Notes under the pieces: model-generated
What the model saw: the letters and a program-made list of their open reading frames with translations, nothing else
Told to the model about the DNA's origin: nothing
Database searches by the model: none
Translations under genes and position numbers: made by a program
Part shown: positions 38,909 through 48,425 of the stretch, piece by piece
Layout: the number at the start of each line of letters is the position of its first letter
Numbering within the stretch: position 1 is the stretch's first letter
Origin: Erythrobacteraceae bacterium
Lineage (GTDB): Bacteria > Pseudomonadota > Alphaproteobacteria > Sphingomonadales > Sphingomonadaceae
Reading direction: 5' to 3'
DNA: 64,000 bases
Assembly: GCA_027489065.1 (NCBI GenBank)
Contig: JAIYAM010000015.1
Span: 1 to 64,000, forward strand

Positions 38909-40339
38909 ATGACCAAGCCCCTTATTGCGCTCGCCGCTCTCGCCCTCGCCGTTCCCGCTCAGGCGAAGACACCGGCTGCCCCGCCGCCGCCCGCTCCGAG
39001 TCTCGAGCAGATCGCGGATGATGCGCTGAAGAGCGACAGCCACGCCTGGGACTTCGTCGAGGGGATCACGACCGAGGTCGGTCAGCGCCAGGCCGGGACC
39101 GAAGCCGAGGCGCGCGGGCGCGCATGGGCGGTCGCCTGGCTCAAGGCCAAGGGTTTCAGGAACGTCGCCGACGAGCCCTACATGATGCCGACGTGGGTTC
39201 CGGGGGAACCGGGCAGCGCGGAGATCGTCAGCCCCTTCCCGCAGAGCCTTGCGGTGGCTCCGCTGGGTGACAGCGGCTCTACGGGGCCCGAGGGGATCAC
39301 CGCCGAAGTGGTGATGTTCAGGACCGTCGCCGATCTTCAGGCCGCGCCCCAAGGCAGCCTCAAGGGCAAGATCGCCTATGTCAGCAATGCCATGACCCGC
39401 ACGCAGGACGGCAGCCAGTACGGCTTTGCCGGGCCGACGCGCTGGGTTGCCTCAGGCATCGCGGCGAGCAAGGGCGCTCTCGCCACGGTCATCAAGTCCG
39501 TCGGCACCGACCTGCACCGCAATCCCCACACCGGGGGCACGGATTTTCCCGAAGGTGTGAAGCCGACCCCCGGGGGCGCGCTGAGCAACCCCGATGCGGC
39601 TAACCTTGAGCGCATGTTCGCCCGCGCCAAGGGCAGGCCGATCACCATGAAGCTGGTGCTGACCCCGCGCTTCCTCGGCGAAACGCAGAGCGGCAATGTT
39701 GTTGGCGAGATCGTGGGCCGCAATCCCTCGCTTCCGCCCGTGCTGCTGGCCTGCCACCTCGACAGCTGGTGGCTTGGCACGGGCGCGATCGATGACGGCG
39801 CGGGCTGCGCGATCATCGCGGCGGCTGCGAAGAACGTGAGCGCCGCCGGCCAGCCGCTGCGCACCATTCGCGTCCTGTTCGCGGGCGCCGAGGAGACCGG
39901 GCTGTTCGGCAGCGCGGCCTACAGCAAGGCGCACATCAACGAGACCATCGCAGTCGGCCTCGAAAGCGATTTCGGCGCGGACCGGATCTGGCGCTTCGAT
40001 TCGAACTTCCGGACAAGCAACCCGGCGCTGCACAAGAAGATCGCGCTTGCCGTCGCCCGCTTCGGCGTTTCGGCAGGCACCGATGTCGCTGGTGGCGGAG
40101 CAGACCTCAACATCGTGCGCGACCAGAAGGGCGCGCTCGTCGATCTTCAGCAGGACGGCACCCGCTATTTCGATCTGCACCACACGCCCGACGACACGCT
40201 CGACAAGATCGATCCGGTGCAGCTGCGCCAGAACGTCGCGGTGTGGACGCAGGTGGTCGGTATCCTCGCGAACGAGGCGACCTCCATCCAGACCGGCGGG
40301 CCGATTCCGGCCGCGCCGCCGATCATGACCGGCAAGTAG
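38909..40339 (+). CDS. M28 family metallopeptidase
   Basis: Signal peptide; LLACHLDSWWLGTGAIDDGAGCAI, FAGAEETGLFGSAAY, DLHHTPDDTLDKID. Confidence 0.92.
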   Translation: MTKPLIALAALALAVPAQAKTPAAPPPPAPSLEQIADDALKSDSHAWDFVEGITTEVGQRQAGTEAEARGRAWAVAWLKAKGFRNVADEPYMMPTWVPGEPGSAEIVSPFPQSLAVAPLGDSGSTGPEGITAEVVMFRTVADLQAAPQGSLKGKIAYVSNAMTRTQDGSQYGFAGPTRWVASGIAASKGALATVIKSVGTDLHRNPHTGGTDFPEGVKPTPGGALSNPDAANLERMFARAKGRPITMKLVLTPRFLGETQSGNVVGEIVGRNPSLPPVLLACHLDSWWLGTGAIDDGAGCAIIAAAAKNVSAAGQPLRTIRVLFAGAEETGLFGSAAYSKAHINETIAVGLESDFGADRIWRFDSNFRTSNPALHKKIALAVARFGVSAGTDVAGGGADLNIVRDQKGALVDLQQDGTRYFDLHHTPDDTLDKIDPVQLRQNVAVWTQVVGILANEATSIQTGGPIPAAPPIMTGK

Positions 40340-40340
40340 C

Positions 40341-41897
40341 TCAGGCTGCGCGGCTCAGCGCAGGCGGGCCGACCGAACTGTCGCCCTGCCGCTGGAAGCG
40401 CGCGACCTGATCGTTGAGATCTTCGGCGCTTCGCAGCAATTCTAGCGAGGCAGCGCTGGTCTGTTCGGCCATGGCCGCGTTCTGCTGCATTCCCCGGTCA
40501 AGCATCCCCATGGCCGCGTCGATCTCGCGGATCGCTTGAAGAGTGTTGGCCGAGCCGACCGTTATCCGGTCGACCTGCCCAGCGATCTCGGAGAAGCGCG
40601 AGACCAGCGAGGCGAGCAGGCTCACCATCTGCTGGACGCGAGTCACGCCGAGCGCGACCTCGTCCTTGGAACTGGCGACCATCTCCTTGATTGCGCTCGC
40701 CGACTGGGCCGAACGCTGCGCCAGCTCGCGAACCTCGTTGGCGACGACAGCGAAGCCCTTGCCCGCTTCGCCCGCGCGTGCGGCTTCGACCCCGGCGTTC
40801 AATGCAAGCAGGTTGGTCTGGAAGGCGATGGTGTCGATGAAGGCGATAGTCTCGCCGATCTCGGCCGAGGATGCCTCGATCCGGGTCATGGCCTCGACTG
40901 CGCCGTTGATGTCCTGCGCGCCGCGATCGGCATCGGCCTTGGCTCCCAAAGCGGTGTCGCGGGTCTCCGTCCAGAGCATCGCCTGCCCTTCGATCGCGCG
41001 CAGCAGGTCGCCGGCGGTGCGGGCGACGGTCTCGATCGCGGCGGTCTGCTGTTCGGTCTTGCCGGCAAGGTCGCCCGATGCCTCGCGCAGTTCGTGCGCG
41101 CCGCTTGCCACGCCTTCCGCGGTGAGCGCAACGGCGCTGACCAGCTGGTCGAGCGCAGTGCAGCTTTCGTTGAGCAACGCGCGCGCCTGATCATATTCGC
41201 CTGGGAACTGCGCTACGATCCGGGTCGACAGGTCGCCCGCGGCAAGCGCCCGCAGCCGGTCGCTGAGGCCGGTCAGCACGAAGCGTTGCTCGGCAGCTAT
41301 GCCTTCGCGTTCGGCGTGGCGTTCCTCGTCGAGCTTGGCCTGGGCAATGCGCGCCTCGGTCAATCCGCGGATCAGAGTCTCGAACTGGCGGCACAGAGCG
41401 ATGAGCACACCGGCCTCGATCAGCACGATCACCGCGTGGAACACCACTCGCCCGAGGTCCGCGCCCTCGGGAAAGACATAGGCGGGGGCCGCGAAGTTGA
41501 GAGAGAGGTGGTGGACCGCCGTGACCGCCGTGCCGATTACGATCACCCGCCAGTCGGCAAGCGCCGCCAGCACCGCGAGGAAGGCGAAGAACACCATGTG
41601 CATGTCGAGCAGCCACCCGGTAGTGCTGGCCAAAGCCAGCGCCAGCCCGGCGAGCAGCGGATAGGTCACGGCGATGGCAACGCGCGCAACCGGGTCCGAT
41701 CGGCGCGTCACGGCGAACCATACGGGAGCCGCCACAAGGAGCGCGGCACTGAGCGCAATGAGGGGCGTGTCGACTACGAGCCCCCAGATCACCAGCACGG
41801 CGCCGATCAGGCCGGCAAGGGAGCCCACGACCCGCACGCCGCTCTCGCGCAGTTGGCGCATGTCGTCGATCATGACCGAAGCTGTCGGGGCCATCAC
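40341..41897 (-). CDS. Methyl-accepting chemotaxis protein with N-terminal multi-TM sensor region
   Basis: TM-rich N-terminus; [51 protein letters not shown]. Confidence 0.93.
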   Translation of the reverse strand: MMAPTASVMIDDMRQLRESGVRVVGSLAGLIGAVLVIWGLVVDTPLIALSAALLVAAPVWFAVTRRSDPVARVAIAVTYPLLAGLALALASTTGWLLDMHMVFFAFLAVLAALADWRVIVIGTAVTAVHHLSLNFAAPAYVFPEGADLGRVVFHAVIVLIEAGVLIALCRQFETLIRGLTEARIAQAKLDEERHAEREGIAAEQRFVLTGLSDRLRALAAGDLSTRIVAQFPGEYDQARALLNESCTALDQLVSAVALTAEGVASGAHELREASGDLAGKTEQQTAAIETVARTAGDLLRAIEGQAMLWTETRDTALGAKADADRGAQDINGAVEAMTRIEASSAEIGETIAFIDTIAFQTNLLALNAGVEAARAGEAGKGFAVVANEVRELAQRSAQSASAIKEMVASSKDEVALGVTRVQQMVSLLASLVSRFSEIAGQVDRITVGSANTLQAIREIDAAMGMLDRGMQQNAAMAEQTSAASLELLRSAEDLNDQVARFQRQGDSSVGPPALSRAA

Positions 41898-42196
41898 CTT
41901 CTCCTCCCGGGTTGGCAGCCTCGCGTGTCGGCCGCGACGGGCAGAATCCCGGCGCTGACCGCACTCAGCAGGCTGTGATTGTCGGCCATGCGGGCGATCA
42001 CGCGGCCCTTGGCGGTGTCGAGCTCGAGCAGCGGGGCGCCTTCGCGGTCCGCCCAGTCGAGCACGGCGCCGAGATCGCTTGTCGCCAGCGGCACCAGCAG
42101 CGCTGCCTGACCGGCGCGCGGCAGGAGCGTGGCGGCGCCGAGCGCCAGCACCACCGCAGCGCCGTGCATCCCGACAAGCGCACGCTCAGCGCGCAT
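41894..42196 (-). CDS. Small hypothetical protein in the chemosensory operon
   Basis: MRAERALVGMHGAAVVLALGAATLLPRAGQAALLVPLATSDLGAVLDWADREGAPLLELDTAKGRV...; overlaps neighbours on both sides. Confidence 0.55.
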   Translation of the reverse strand: MRAERALVGMHGAAVVLALGAATLLPRAGQAALLVPLATSDLGAVLDWADREGAPLLELDTAKGRVIARMADNHSLLSAVSAGILPVAADTRGCQPGRRR

Positions 42197-42488
42197 CGAT
42201 CTGTTCCAGTGCGAGCCGCAGTTCGCCAAGGCGAATGCTGGCGACCGCGGCCTGCGGGTCAGGCGCGGCGAGCACGCTCGCCATTTCGCGCAAGGACTGG
42301 GCGAGCTTGTCGATCTGCTGCAACTGCACGAGATAGCGTCCCGCCACGGCAGCGTCGCTGCACAGCACCAGGCCGAACTGCTCGGCCTCCTCGGCGAGGT
42401 GCGAAAGCTGCGCGGCAATGCCGCCAAGCAGCGCGGGCGTATGCGGCGCGCCGGAGTGCGGCATGACATGGGGGGCTGCTGCGGACAT
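42186..42488 (-). CDS. Small hypothetical helical protein in the chemosensory operon
   Basis: MSAAAPHVMPHSGAPHTPALLGGIAAQLSHLAEEAEQFGLVLCSDAAVAGRYLVQLQQIDKLAQSLREMA... Confidence 0.6.
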   Translation of the reverse strand: MSAAAPHVMPHSGAPHTPALLGGIAAQLSHLAEEAEQFGLVLCSDAAVAGRYLVQLQQIDKLAQSLREMASVLAAPDPQAAVASIRLGELRLALEQIDAR

Positions 42489-42490
42489 CC

Positions 42491-42931
42491 TCAGGCTGCC
42501 AGCTCGATCGGCTCGTCGGCCATCAGCCGCGCGAGGTCGAGCACCATCACCATGTCGTCACCCAGCGGCGCGATCCCTTCGAGGAAGTGGGTGATGGTCT
42601 CGTGCCCCATCGCGTCCGGCTGCTGGAGCGTGCCAGCCTCGATCGAAACGATGTCGGCTACGTCGTGGACGATCAGGCCGCGCATCTGTCCTTGATGTTC
42701 AATGACAATGATCGGGTTACGGGGCGTGGCGTCGGTCGGCGTCCAGCCGAGCCGCGCGGCAAGGTCGATCACCGGCAGCACCGCACCGCGCAGGTTGACG
42801 ACACCGGCCACGTAATCGGGCACGCGCGGGAGGCGGGTGACGGGCGACCACGCGCGGATTTCGCGTACGGTCATGATGTCGATGCCGAACCGCTGACTGG
42901 CGATCCCGAAGGTGATGAGTTCGTGGCGCAT
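42491..42931 (-). CDS. cheW: Chemotaxis coupling protein CheW
   Basis: FGIASQRFGIDIMTVREIRAWSPVTRLPRVPDYVAGVVNLRGAVLPVIDLAARLG. Confidence 0.95.
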   Translation of the reverse strand: MRHELITFGIASQRFGIDIMTVREIRAWSPVTRLPRVPDYVAGVVNLRGAVLPVIDLAARLGWTPTDATPRNPIIVIEHQGQMRGLIVHDVADIVSIEAGTLQQPDAMGHETITHFLEGIAPLGDDMVMVLDLARLMADEPIELAA

Positions 42932-42959
42932 GGTGGGGGCGTTCCTCTGGCGCGGGAAA

Positions 42960-43343
42960 TCAGTGGATCACGCGCCGGAGCGCGGCGGTGAGCTTGTCGG
43001 CATCGAAGGGCTTGACGATCCAGCCGGTCGCCCCGGCATTGCGGGCGCGCTGCTTCTTCTCGTCCGAGCTTTCGGTGGTCAGCACCAGGATCGGGCGCTC
43101 GGCATGGAGCGCGCTGGTGCGCAATTTCTCGATCAGCCCGAAGCCGTCGAGGCGCGGCATGTTGATGTCGGTGATGATCACGTCGACCTCGTTCGACGCC
43201 AGCCATTCGAGCGCCTCCTGCCCGTCCTCGCATTGTTCGACCGCGAACCCGCGCGAGGTCAGGGCGCCGAGCAGCAGCGCGCGCATCGAGGCGCTGTCGT
43301 CGACCGTGAGGACCCGGATCGGGGTGGTGTTGCTGGCTTGCAT
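42960..43343 (-). CDS. cheY: Chemotaxis response regulator CheY
   Basis: RVLTVDDSASMRALLLGAL..., DVIITDINMPRLDGFGLIEKLR, GATGWIVKPF. Confidence 0.93.
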   Translation of the reverse strand: MQASNTTPIRVLTVDDSASMRALLLGALTSRGFAVEQCEDGQEALEWLASNEVDVIITDINMPRLDGFGLIEKLRTSALHAERPILVLTTESSDEKKQRARNAGATGWIVKPFDADKLTAALRRVIH

Positions 43344-43361
43344 GATGTGCTCCGTTTGGGC

Positions 43362-43928
43362 TCAGAATAGTTCGACGGTGCCAAGCGCCGATTGCGGCCG
43401 CCCCAGTGGTTTCTGCGTAGGGGCGGTGTCGGCAGGAACCAGCCGCGCGCGCACTTGGCCGCTCGCCGGGCGGAACTGGATGCGCCGCGCCTGTGTGCCC
43501 TCGAGGTCCTCGAACACCTTGGGGATGCCCTCGCGATCGAGGAACTGGCGGGCGAAGGCGGCATTGGCGGTGCCGATCGGGGAAAGATCGGGATTGAGGT
43601 TCGCGCCGCCGTAGAGCCGCGCGCGCATCCGGCTCTTGCGGGCGCCGAGGCCGAGCATCTCGTTGATCAGCAGCTCCATGAGGAACAGCCCGTAGTCGCT
43701 GTCGAAGGCGGCGGTACGCATGTGGGCAGGCGGTTCGGCGAGGAGGAAGTGGTTCATGCCGCCGACCCGCGCAACCGGATCGAACAAGCAGGTGGCCACG
43801 CAGCTGCCGAGGATGGTGCTCATCTCCACGCGCGGATCGGTGCTGGCCTTGGCCTCACCCTGAACGATCGTCACGCGGATCGCCTCGCCTTGCATGGGCG
43901 TGATGGCGAAGGGGGTCATGTCGGTCAT
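43362..43928 (-). CDS. cheD: Chemoreceptor glutamine deamidase CheD
   Basis: STILGSCVATCLFDPVARVGGMNHFLLAEP, YGLFLMELLINEML, KLYGGAN-like ARLYGGANL. Confidence 0.93.
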   Translation of the reverse strand: MTDMTPFAITPMQGEAIRVTIVQGEAKASTDPRVEMSTILGSCVATCLFDPVARVGGMNHFLLAEPPAHMRTAAFDSDYGLFLMELLINEMLGLGARKSRMRARLYGGANLNPDLSPIGTANAAFARQFLDREGIPKVFEDLEGTQARRIQFRPASGQVRARLVPADTAPTQKPLGRPQSALGTVELF

Positions 43929-45004
43929 GCCGGGCTCAGTGTTGCTGGAGCGAAGATGGCAGGGGCGATGCGCTCCAGCGGCAGGATCTCGCGCGCGGCA
44001 CCCAGCTCGATTGCCGCGCGGGGCATGCCGAACACGACGCAGCTCGCCTGGTCCTGCGCGATAGTGCGCGCGCCGATGCTGGCGAGCTGGACCATGCCTT
44101 GCGCGCCGTCCTGTCCCATCCCTGTCAGGAGAATACCGAGCCCGCGCGCGCCGCGGCCTGCGCCGAGGGTCGTCGCGAGCGAGGCGAACAGGCGGTCTAC
44201 GCTGGGGCGGTGCCCTGCCGCCGGATCGCCCTCGCGCAGCACGCAACGCATGCCCCGCGAGCCGGCCGAGGCAACCTGCAGATGGCGATCATTGCCCGGC
44301 GCAAGCAGCACCATGCCGCGCTCCAGAGGCATGTCGCTTTCGGCAAGCATCACCCGCGGACGCACCGCACGGTCGAAGGACTGGGCGATCGCTCCGGCGA
44401 AACAGCCGTTGATGTGCTGCACGACCAGCGTCGGCGGGCAGTCGGCGGGGAAGCCCGAAAGCACCGTGTGGAGCGCCTCCACCCCGCCGGTCGATGCGCC
44501 GATGACGATCACGTCGGGCTGGCTGGCGCTGCTGGTGCCTGAGGGCGTCAGGGCTGCAGTCTGGGTAGGCGCGGGCGTGCGTGCAGGTCGGGCGGGCGTC
44601 GGCACGAAGCGCACCCGCGCCGCCTCGCGCACCATCGTGACCAGCGTGCCGTCATCCTGCTCACCCGGCGATATCCTGAGCTGGGACTTGGGGATGCACC
44701 CGATCGCGCCCAGCCGCAGACCGCGCACGGTGGCGCTCGCCCCGGCCTCGGTCGCGCCGGAAACGAGGATAACCGGGGTCGGGCGCAGCTCCATGATCTT
44801 TTCGAGGAACGACAGCCCGTCCATTCCCGGCATCTCGATGTCGAGTGTCACCACGTCGGGGTCGAGTGCCTTGATCAGCTGGCGCGCCTCGGCGGCATTG
44901 GCGGCGGTGCCGGCAATGGTGATGTCGCTCTCGCGCTCCAGCCGGTGCTGGAGCAGCGCACGCATCAGCGGGCTGTCGTCGACGATCAGGACCCTGATGC
45001 TCAT
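43925..45004 (-). CDS. cheB: Protein-glutamate methylesterase CheB
   Basis: Receiver (VDDSPLMRALL, DVVTLDIEMPGMDGLSFL) plus esterase IGASTGGVEAL, QHINGCFA, LLTGMGQDGAQGM. Confidence 0.96.
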   Translation of the reverse strand: MSIRVLIVDDSPLMRALLQHRLERESDITIAGTAANAAEARQLIKALDPDVVTLDIEMPGMDGLSFLEKIMELRPTPVILVSGATEAGASATVRGLRLGAIGCIPKSQLRISPGEQDDGTLVTMVREAARVRFVPTPARPARTPAPTQTAALTPSGTSSASQPDVIVIGASTGGVEALHTVLSGFPADCPPTLVVQHINGCFAGAIAQSFDRAVRPRVMLAESDMPLERGMVLLAPGNDRHLQVASAGSRGMRCVLREGDPAAGHRPSVDRLFASLATTLGAGRGARGLGILLTGMGQDGAQGMVQLASIGARTIAQDQASCVVFGMPRAAIELGAAREILPLERIAPAIFAPATLSPA

Positions 45005-45894
45005 GCAGCGCCGCTCCTGCGATAGATGGTGGGGCCGACGGGTTCGAGCAGCGCGGAGGCCGGGCCGCTGACCCGCTCGGAGTGGCCGATGTAGAGGAAG
45101 CCGCCGGGCACCAGCTGGCGGGCGAAACGCTCGACCAGCCGCTCCTTGGTGGGGGCGTCGAAATAGATCATCACGTTGCGGCAGAAGATGACGTCGAACG
45201 CCCGTTGCATGGGCCACTCACCCATCAGGTTGAGCACCCGGAAGCGCACCATCGCCACCAGCGCAGGGTCGATGGCGAGGCATGGCTCGCCGCCCGCATT
45301 GACCGGCGCACACCACAGCCGCCGCAGTCCTTCGGGAAGGGCGTCAAGCGCGCCCACGGGATAGCGCGCCGCCCGCGCGCCCGCGAGCGCATTGACCGAG
45401 ATGTCGCTGGCCAGCGCGAGGATCTTGCTGCGCGCGATCCTCAAGCCCTCATCGCGGCTGGGGCCGCACAGCACCATCAGCAGCGTGAAGATCTCCTCGC
45501 CCGTGGAGCAGCCCGCCGACCAGATGCGCACCGGCATCCCGCCCTGCGCCCTGGCGAGGAGGGCGGGGCGCACCACGCTCTCGAAATGCTCGAAGTGATG
45601 CGGCTCGCGGTGGAAATAGGTGTGATTGGTGGTGAGCGCGGCGACCACCTCGGTAAAGGTGGCGGGATCGCTGCCAAGCGTATCGAGGAAGGCGCCGAAG
45701 CTGGTTAGCCCGCTGCGCCGCACCAACGGGGCGAGGCGCGAATAGGCGAGCATCTTCTTGCGTTCCGAAAGCACGATCCCGGTCTCGGCATGGATCAGCT
45801 CGGCGATGCGGCGGAAGTCGCCTTCGCCGTAGATCGCCGGGCTGATGCCTGGAACCATGCTGCCGGTTGCCGTCTCTGCCGATGCGCCGGACAT
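45001..45894 (-). CDS. cheR: Chemotaxis methyltransferase CheR
   Basis: TNHTYFHREPHHFEHF, IWSAGCSTGEEIFTL, FDVIFCRNVMIYFD. Confidence 0.96.
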   Translation of the reverse strand: MSGASAETATGSMVPGISPAIYGEGDFRRIAELIHAETGIVLSERKKMLAYSRLAPLVRRSGLTSFGAFLDTLGSDPATFTEVVAALTTNHTYFHREPHHFEHFESVVRPALLARAQGGMPVRIWSAGCSTGEEIFTLLMVLCGPSRDEGLRIARSKILALASDISVNALAGARAARYPVGALDALPEGLRRLWCAPVNAGGEPCLAIDPALVAMVRFRVLNLMGEWPMQRAFDVIFCRNVMIYFDAPTKERLVERFARQLVPGGFLYIGHSERVSGPASALLEPVGPTIYRRSGAA

Positions 45895-45896
45895 GG

Positions 45897-48050
45897 TCAG
45901 GCCGCCGCTGCCAGAACTGCGGTGCCATGCGTGCGCGCCGCGGAGCTTGCGATGAAGTCGACATCGACGATCAGCGCGACCTGGCCATTGCCGAGGATCG
46001 TCGCGCCCGCGACGCTGTCGATCTGGCGGTAATGCGCGTCCAGCGCCTTGATGACGAACTGGCGCTGGTCGGTGATGGTGTCGACGAGCAGCGCAGCGCG
46101 GCCGTGGCCCTCGGTCTCGACCAGCACCAGCACGCCCTCGCAGGGGTTGGTGGTGGCTTCGGTGGCGCCGGTGAGCAGTCCCAGCGGGATGATCGGCACG
46201 AAGCTGCCGCGCGCATTCAGAACCTGCGCGCTGGTACCCATGCCCTTGACGTCGGCCGGGGTCGGGCGGAGGCTCTCGATCACGTGGGTGAGCGGGATCA
46301 CCAGCGACTGATCGCCGACCTGCACGATCATCCCGTCCGAGATCGCCAGCGTCAGCGGCAGGGCCAAGCTGAAGGTGGTGCCCTTGCCGGGCACGCTCTC
46401 GATGGTGATGCGGCCGCCAAGTTCCTTCACGTTCTGCTTCACCACATCCATGCCCACGCCGCGGCCCGAAATGTTCGAGACCTGCGCCGCGGTGGAGAAG
46501 CCGGGGGCGAAGATCAGCTGATTGATGTCGTCATCGGAAAGCTGCGCCTCGGGGGCGACGAGGCCGTTGGCGATCGCCTTGGCCAGCACGCGCTCGCGGT
46601 CGATCCCGCGCCCGTCGTCGGCGATGCGGATGATGATCCGGCCCGCCTTCTGCTCGGCCGAGAGCGACAGCGTGCCCTCGGGGTCCTTGCCCGCGGCGCG
46701 GCGTTCTTCGGGGGATTCGATCCCGTGGTCGACGGCGTTGCGGATGAGATGGGTCATCGGCTCGCTGAGGCGCTCGATGACGGTCTTGTCGAGTTCGGTG
46801 GTCTCCCCCGCGACCTCCAGCTTCACGTGCTTGCCGGTGCTGCTGCCAAGTTCGCGCAACAGGCGGGGGACACGCCCGAACACCGAGCTGATCGGCTGGG
46901 CGCGGAACGCCATCGCGTGCTCCTGGATGTCGCGCACCAGCGTCTCGATGAGGGCGAGTTCCTCGATGTGGGCGAGGTCCTCGTTGGTGAGGCGCTGGGC
47001 GAGCATGGCCTGGGCAATGACCAGCTCGCCCACGCCGTCGATCAGCATGTCGAGCTTGCGCAGATCGATGCGCACCGACTGGTTGGCAGGCGCGGGCGAC
47101 CCGGCTGCTGCTGCTGTTGCTGCTGCGGGCGCCGCAACGGGATCGCCGCCGCTGACGGCGACGGGGGCAGGTGCGCTGATCGGCGCGGGCGCGGGCTCCG
47201 ACCCGGCGCGGGGTCCAGCGGCGGACGAGGCGATGCGCGGGGGCGGCATGGTGCCTTCAGGGCCAAAGGCGAGCGCGACCTCGTCGCCGACGAAGTCGAA
47301 GATTTCGGCGACGGCCTCGCGCGAGACATGGCCGGGCATGCGGAAGGTCCAGCCGAGATAGCCCTGCTCGACCTGCAGGCGCTCGAAGGTCGGCACAGCG
47401 GTGATGTCGCAGGTCTCGCAGGTGCCGCCGAGATCGGTGAGTTCGCGCAGCCACAGGAGCGGCTCGCTGCCCTTGGTCATGGCGCCCGCATGGGGGCGGA
47501 TATGGACGATCCAGGACTCCGGTCCCGCGGGAAACGCCTCGAGCGCTGGCGCGGGCGCGGCGAGCTCGTTGAGTAGCGCGTCGAGATCGTCGAAGGCGGG
47601 GGCCGGGGAGGGGCTGGGAGGCACCGGCGACGGCGCCGCCTCGGGCGCGGTCATCGCGGGTGCGGCGCCTGCGTTGCACGCCTGCGCGGCCTCGAGCCGG
47701 GCGAGGAGGTCGGCATCGTCGGGCGGGGTTCCGCCCCCGCGTGCCGCCTCGACATGGTCGCGCAGGCAGTCGAGGGCGAGCAGCAGCAAGTCGACCAGCA
47801 CCGGCTCCACCGGCACCTTGCCTTCGCGCACGTCCGCCAGCAGGGTTTCGAAACCGTGGGTGAAGGCCTGGAGCGGCAGGTAGCCGAATGCGCCGGCGCC
47901 GCCCTTGATCGAATGCACGCCGCGGAAGATCGCGTTGATGGTTTCCCCGTCGTGGGTTCCTTCACGGCAGGCCGCCAAACCGGTCTCTGTCGCTTCCAGG
48001 GCTTCCTCGCATTCGACGAAGAAGATCTGCTGGATGTCGTCTTCGGTCAT
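45897..48050 (-). CDS. cheA: Chemotaxis histidine kinase CheA
   Basis: Hpt HSIKGGAGAFGY; HATPase LIRNAVDHGIE, DDGRGID, SNISGRGVGMDVVK; CheW-like C-terminus. Confidence 0.97.
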   Translation of the reverse strand: MTEDDIQQIFFVECEEALEATETGLAACREGTHDGETINAIFRGVHSIKGGAGAFGYLPLQAFTHGFETLLADVREGKVPVEPVLVDLLLLALDCLRDHVEAARGGGTPPDDADLLARLEAAQACNAGAAPAMTAPEAAPSPVPPSPSPAPAFDDLDALLNELAAPAPALEAFPAGPESWIVHIRPHAGAMTKGSEPLLWLRELTDLGGTCETCDITAVPTFERLQVEQGYLGWTFRMPGHVSREAVAEIFDFVGDEVALAFGPEGTMPPPRIASSAAGPRAGSEPAPAPISAPAPVAVSGGDPVAAPAAATAAAAGSPAPANQSVRIDLRKLDMLIDGVGELVIAQAMLAQRLTNEDLAHIEELALIETLVRDIQEHAMAFRAQPISSVFGRVPRLLRELGSSTGKHVKLEVAGETTELDKTVIERLSEPMTHLIRNAVDHGIESPEERRAAGKDPEGTLSLSAEQKAGRIIIRIADDGRGIDRERVLAKAIANGLVAPEAQLSDDDINQLIFAPGFSTAAQVSNISGRGVGMDVVKQNVKELGGRITIESVPGKGTTFSLALPLTLAISDGMIVQVGDQSLVIPLTHVIESLRPTPADVKGMGTSAQVLNARGSFVPIIPLGLLTGATEATTNPCEGVLVLVETEGHGRAALLVDTITDQRQFVIKALDAHYRQIDSVAGATILGNGQVALIVDVDFIASSAARTHGTAVLAAAA

Positions 48051-48307
48051 GCCGCAACGCCCCCTTCCATGATCACGAGGTCGAGCCCCGTCAGCGCCAG
48101 CGCTGCGGTGAACGCTCCGCTGGGCTGGTGGATCGTGATCCCGCCTTCACTTCTCGCCGCAGAAACAAGCAGTTGCAGCATCGCTTGGCCGATCTTCTCG
48201 ACCCGTCCGGCATCGACGCCGAGGGGCGCTGCGCCGAGGCTTTCGGCGAATTCCGGGTAGAGCGCGGCGGCGGCGCTGCGGTCGCAGACGGGCGGGAGAG
48301 CGATCAT
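48047..48307 (-). CDS. STAS domain protein (MlaB-like)
   Basis: 86 aa; GAAPLGVDAGRVEKIGQAMLQLLVSAARSEG...; start of the cheA-proximal unit. Confidence 0.7.
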   Translation of the reverse strand: MIALPPVCDRSAAAALYPEFAESLGAAPLGVDAGRVEKIGQAMLQLLVSAARSEGGITIHQPSGAFTAALALTGLDLVIMEGGVAA

Positions 48308-48334
48308 CTTAGGCCACCTTTTGCTCGTTTTCGG

Positions 48335-48409
48335 GGGGTCTGGAGGGGGTCAAGCGGGGGTCAAACAGGGGTCAAGCGGGACTTAAACGGCCTCTGGACG
48401 GGGTCTGGG
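48335..48409 (-). repeat. 11-bp tandem repeat array C (about 7 degenerate units)
   Basis: Minus strand: cagaccccgtc|cagaggccgtt|taagtcccgct|tgacccctgtt|tgacccccgct|tgaccccctc|cagacccccc. Confidence 0.8.
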
Positions 48410-48425
48410 GCGGTTTCACCCGGCC

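Noticed and set aside
47100-47135. CTG-type trinucleotide run as a phase-variation tract
   Set aside because: It encodes an Ala/Thr-rich linker in cheA; triplet changes keep frame and interrupted repeats are unremarkable in GC-rich DNA
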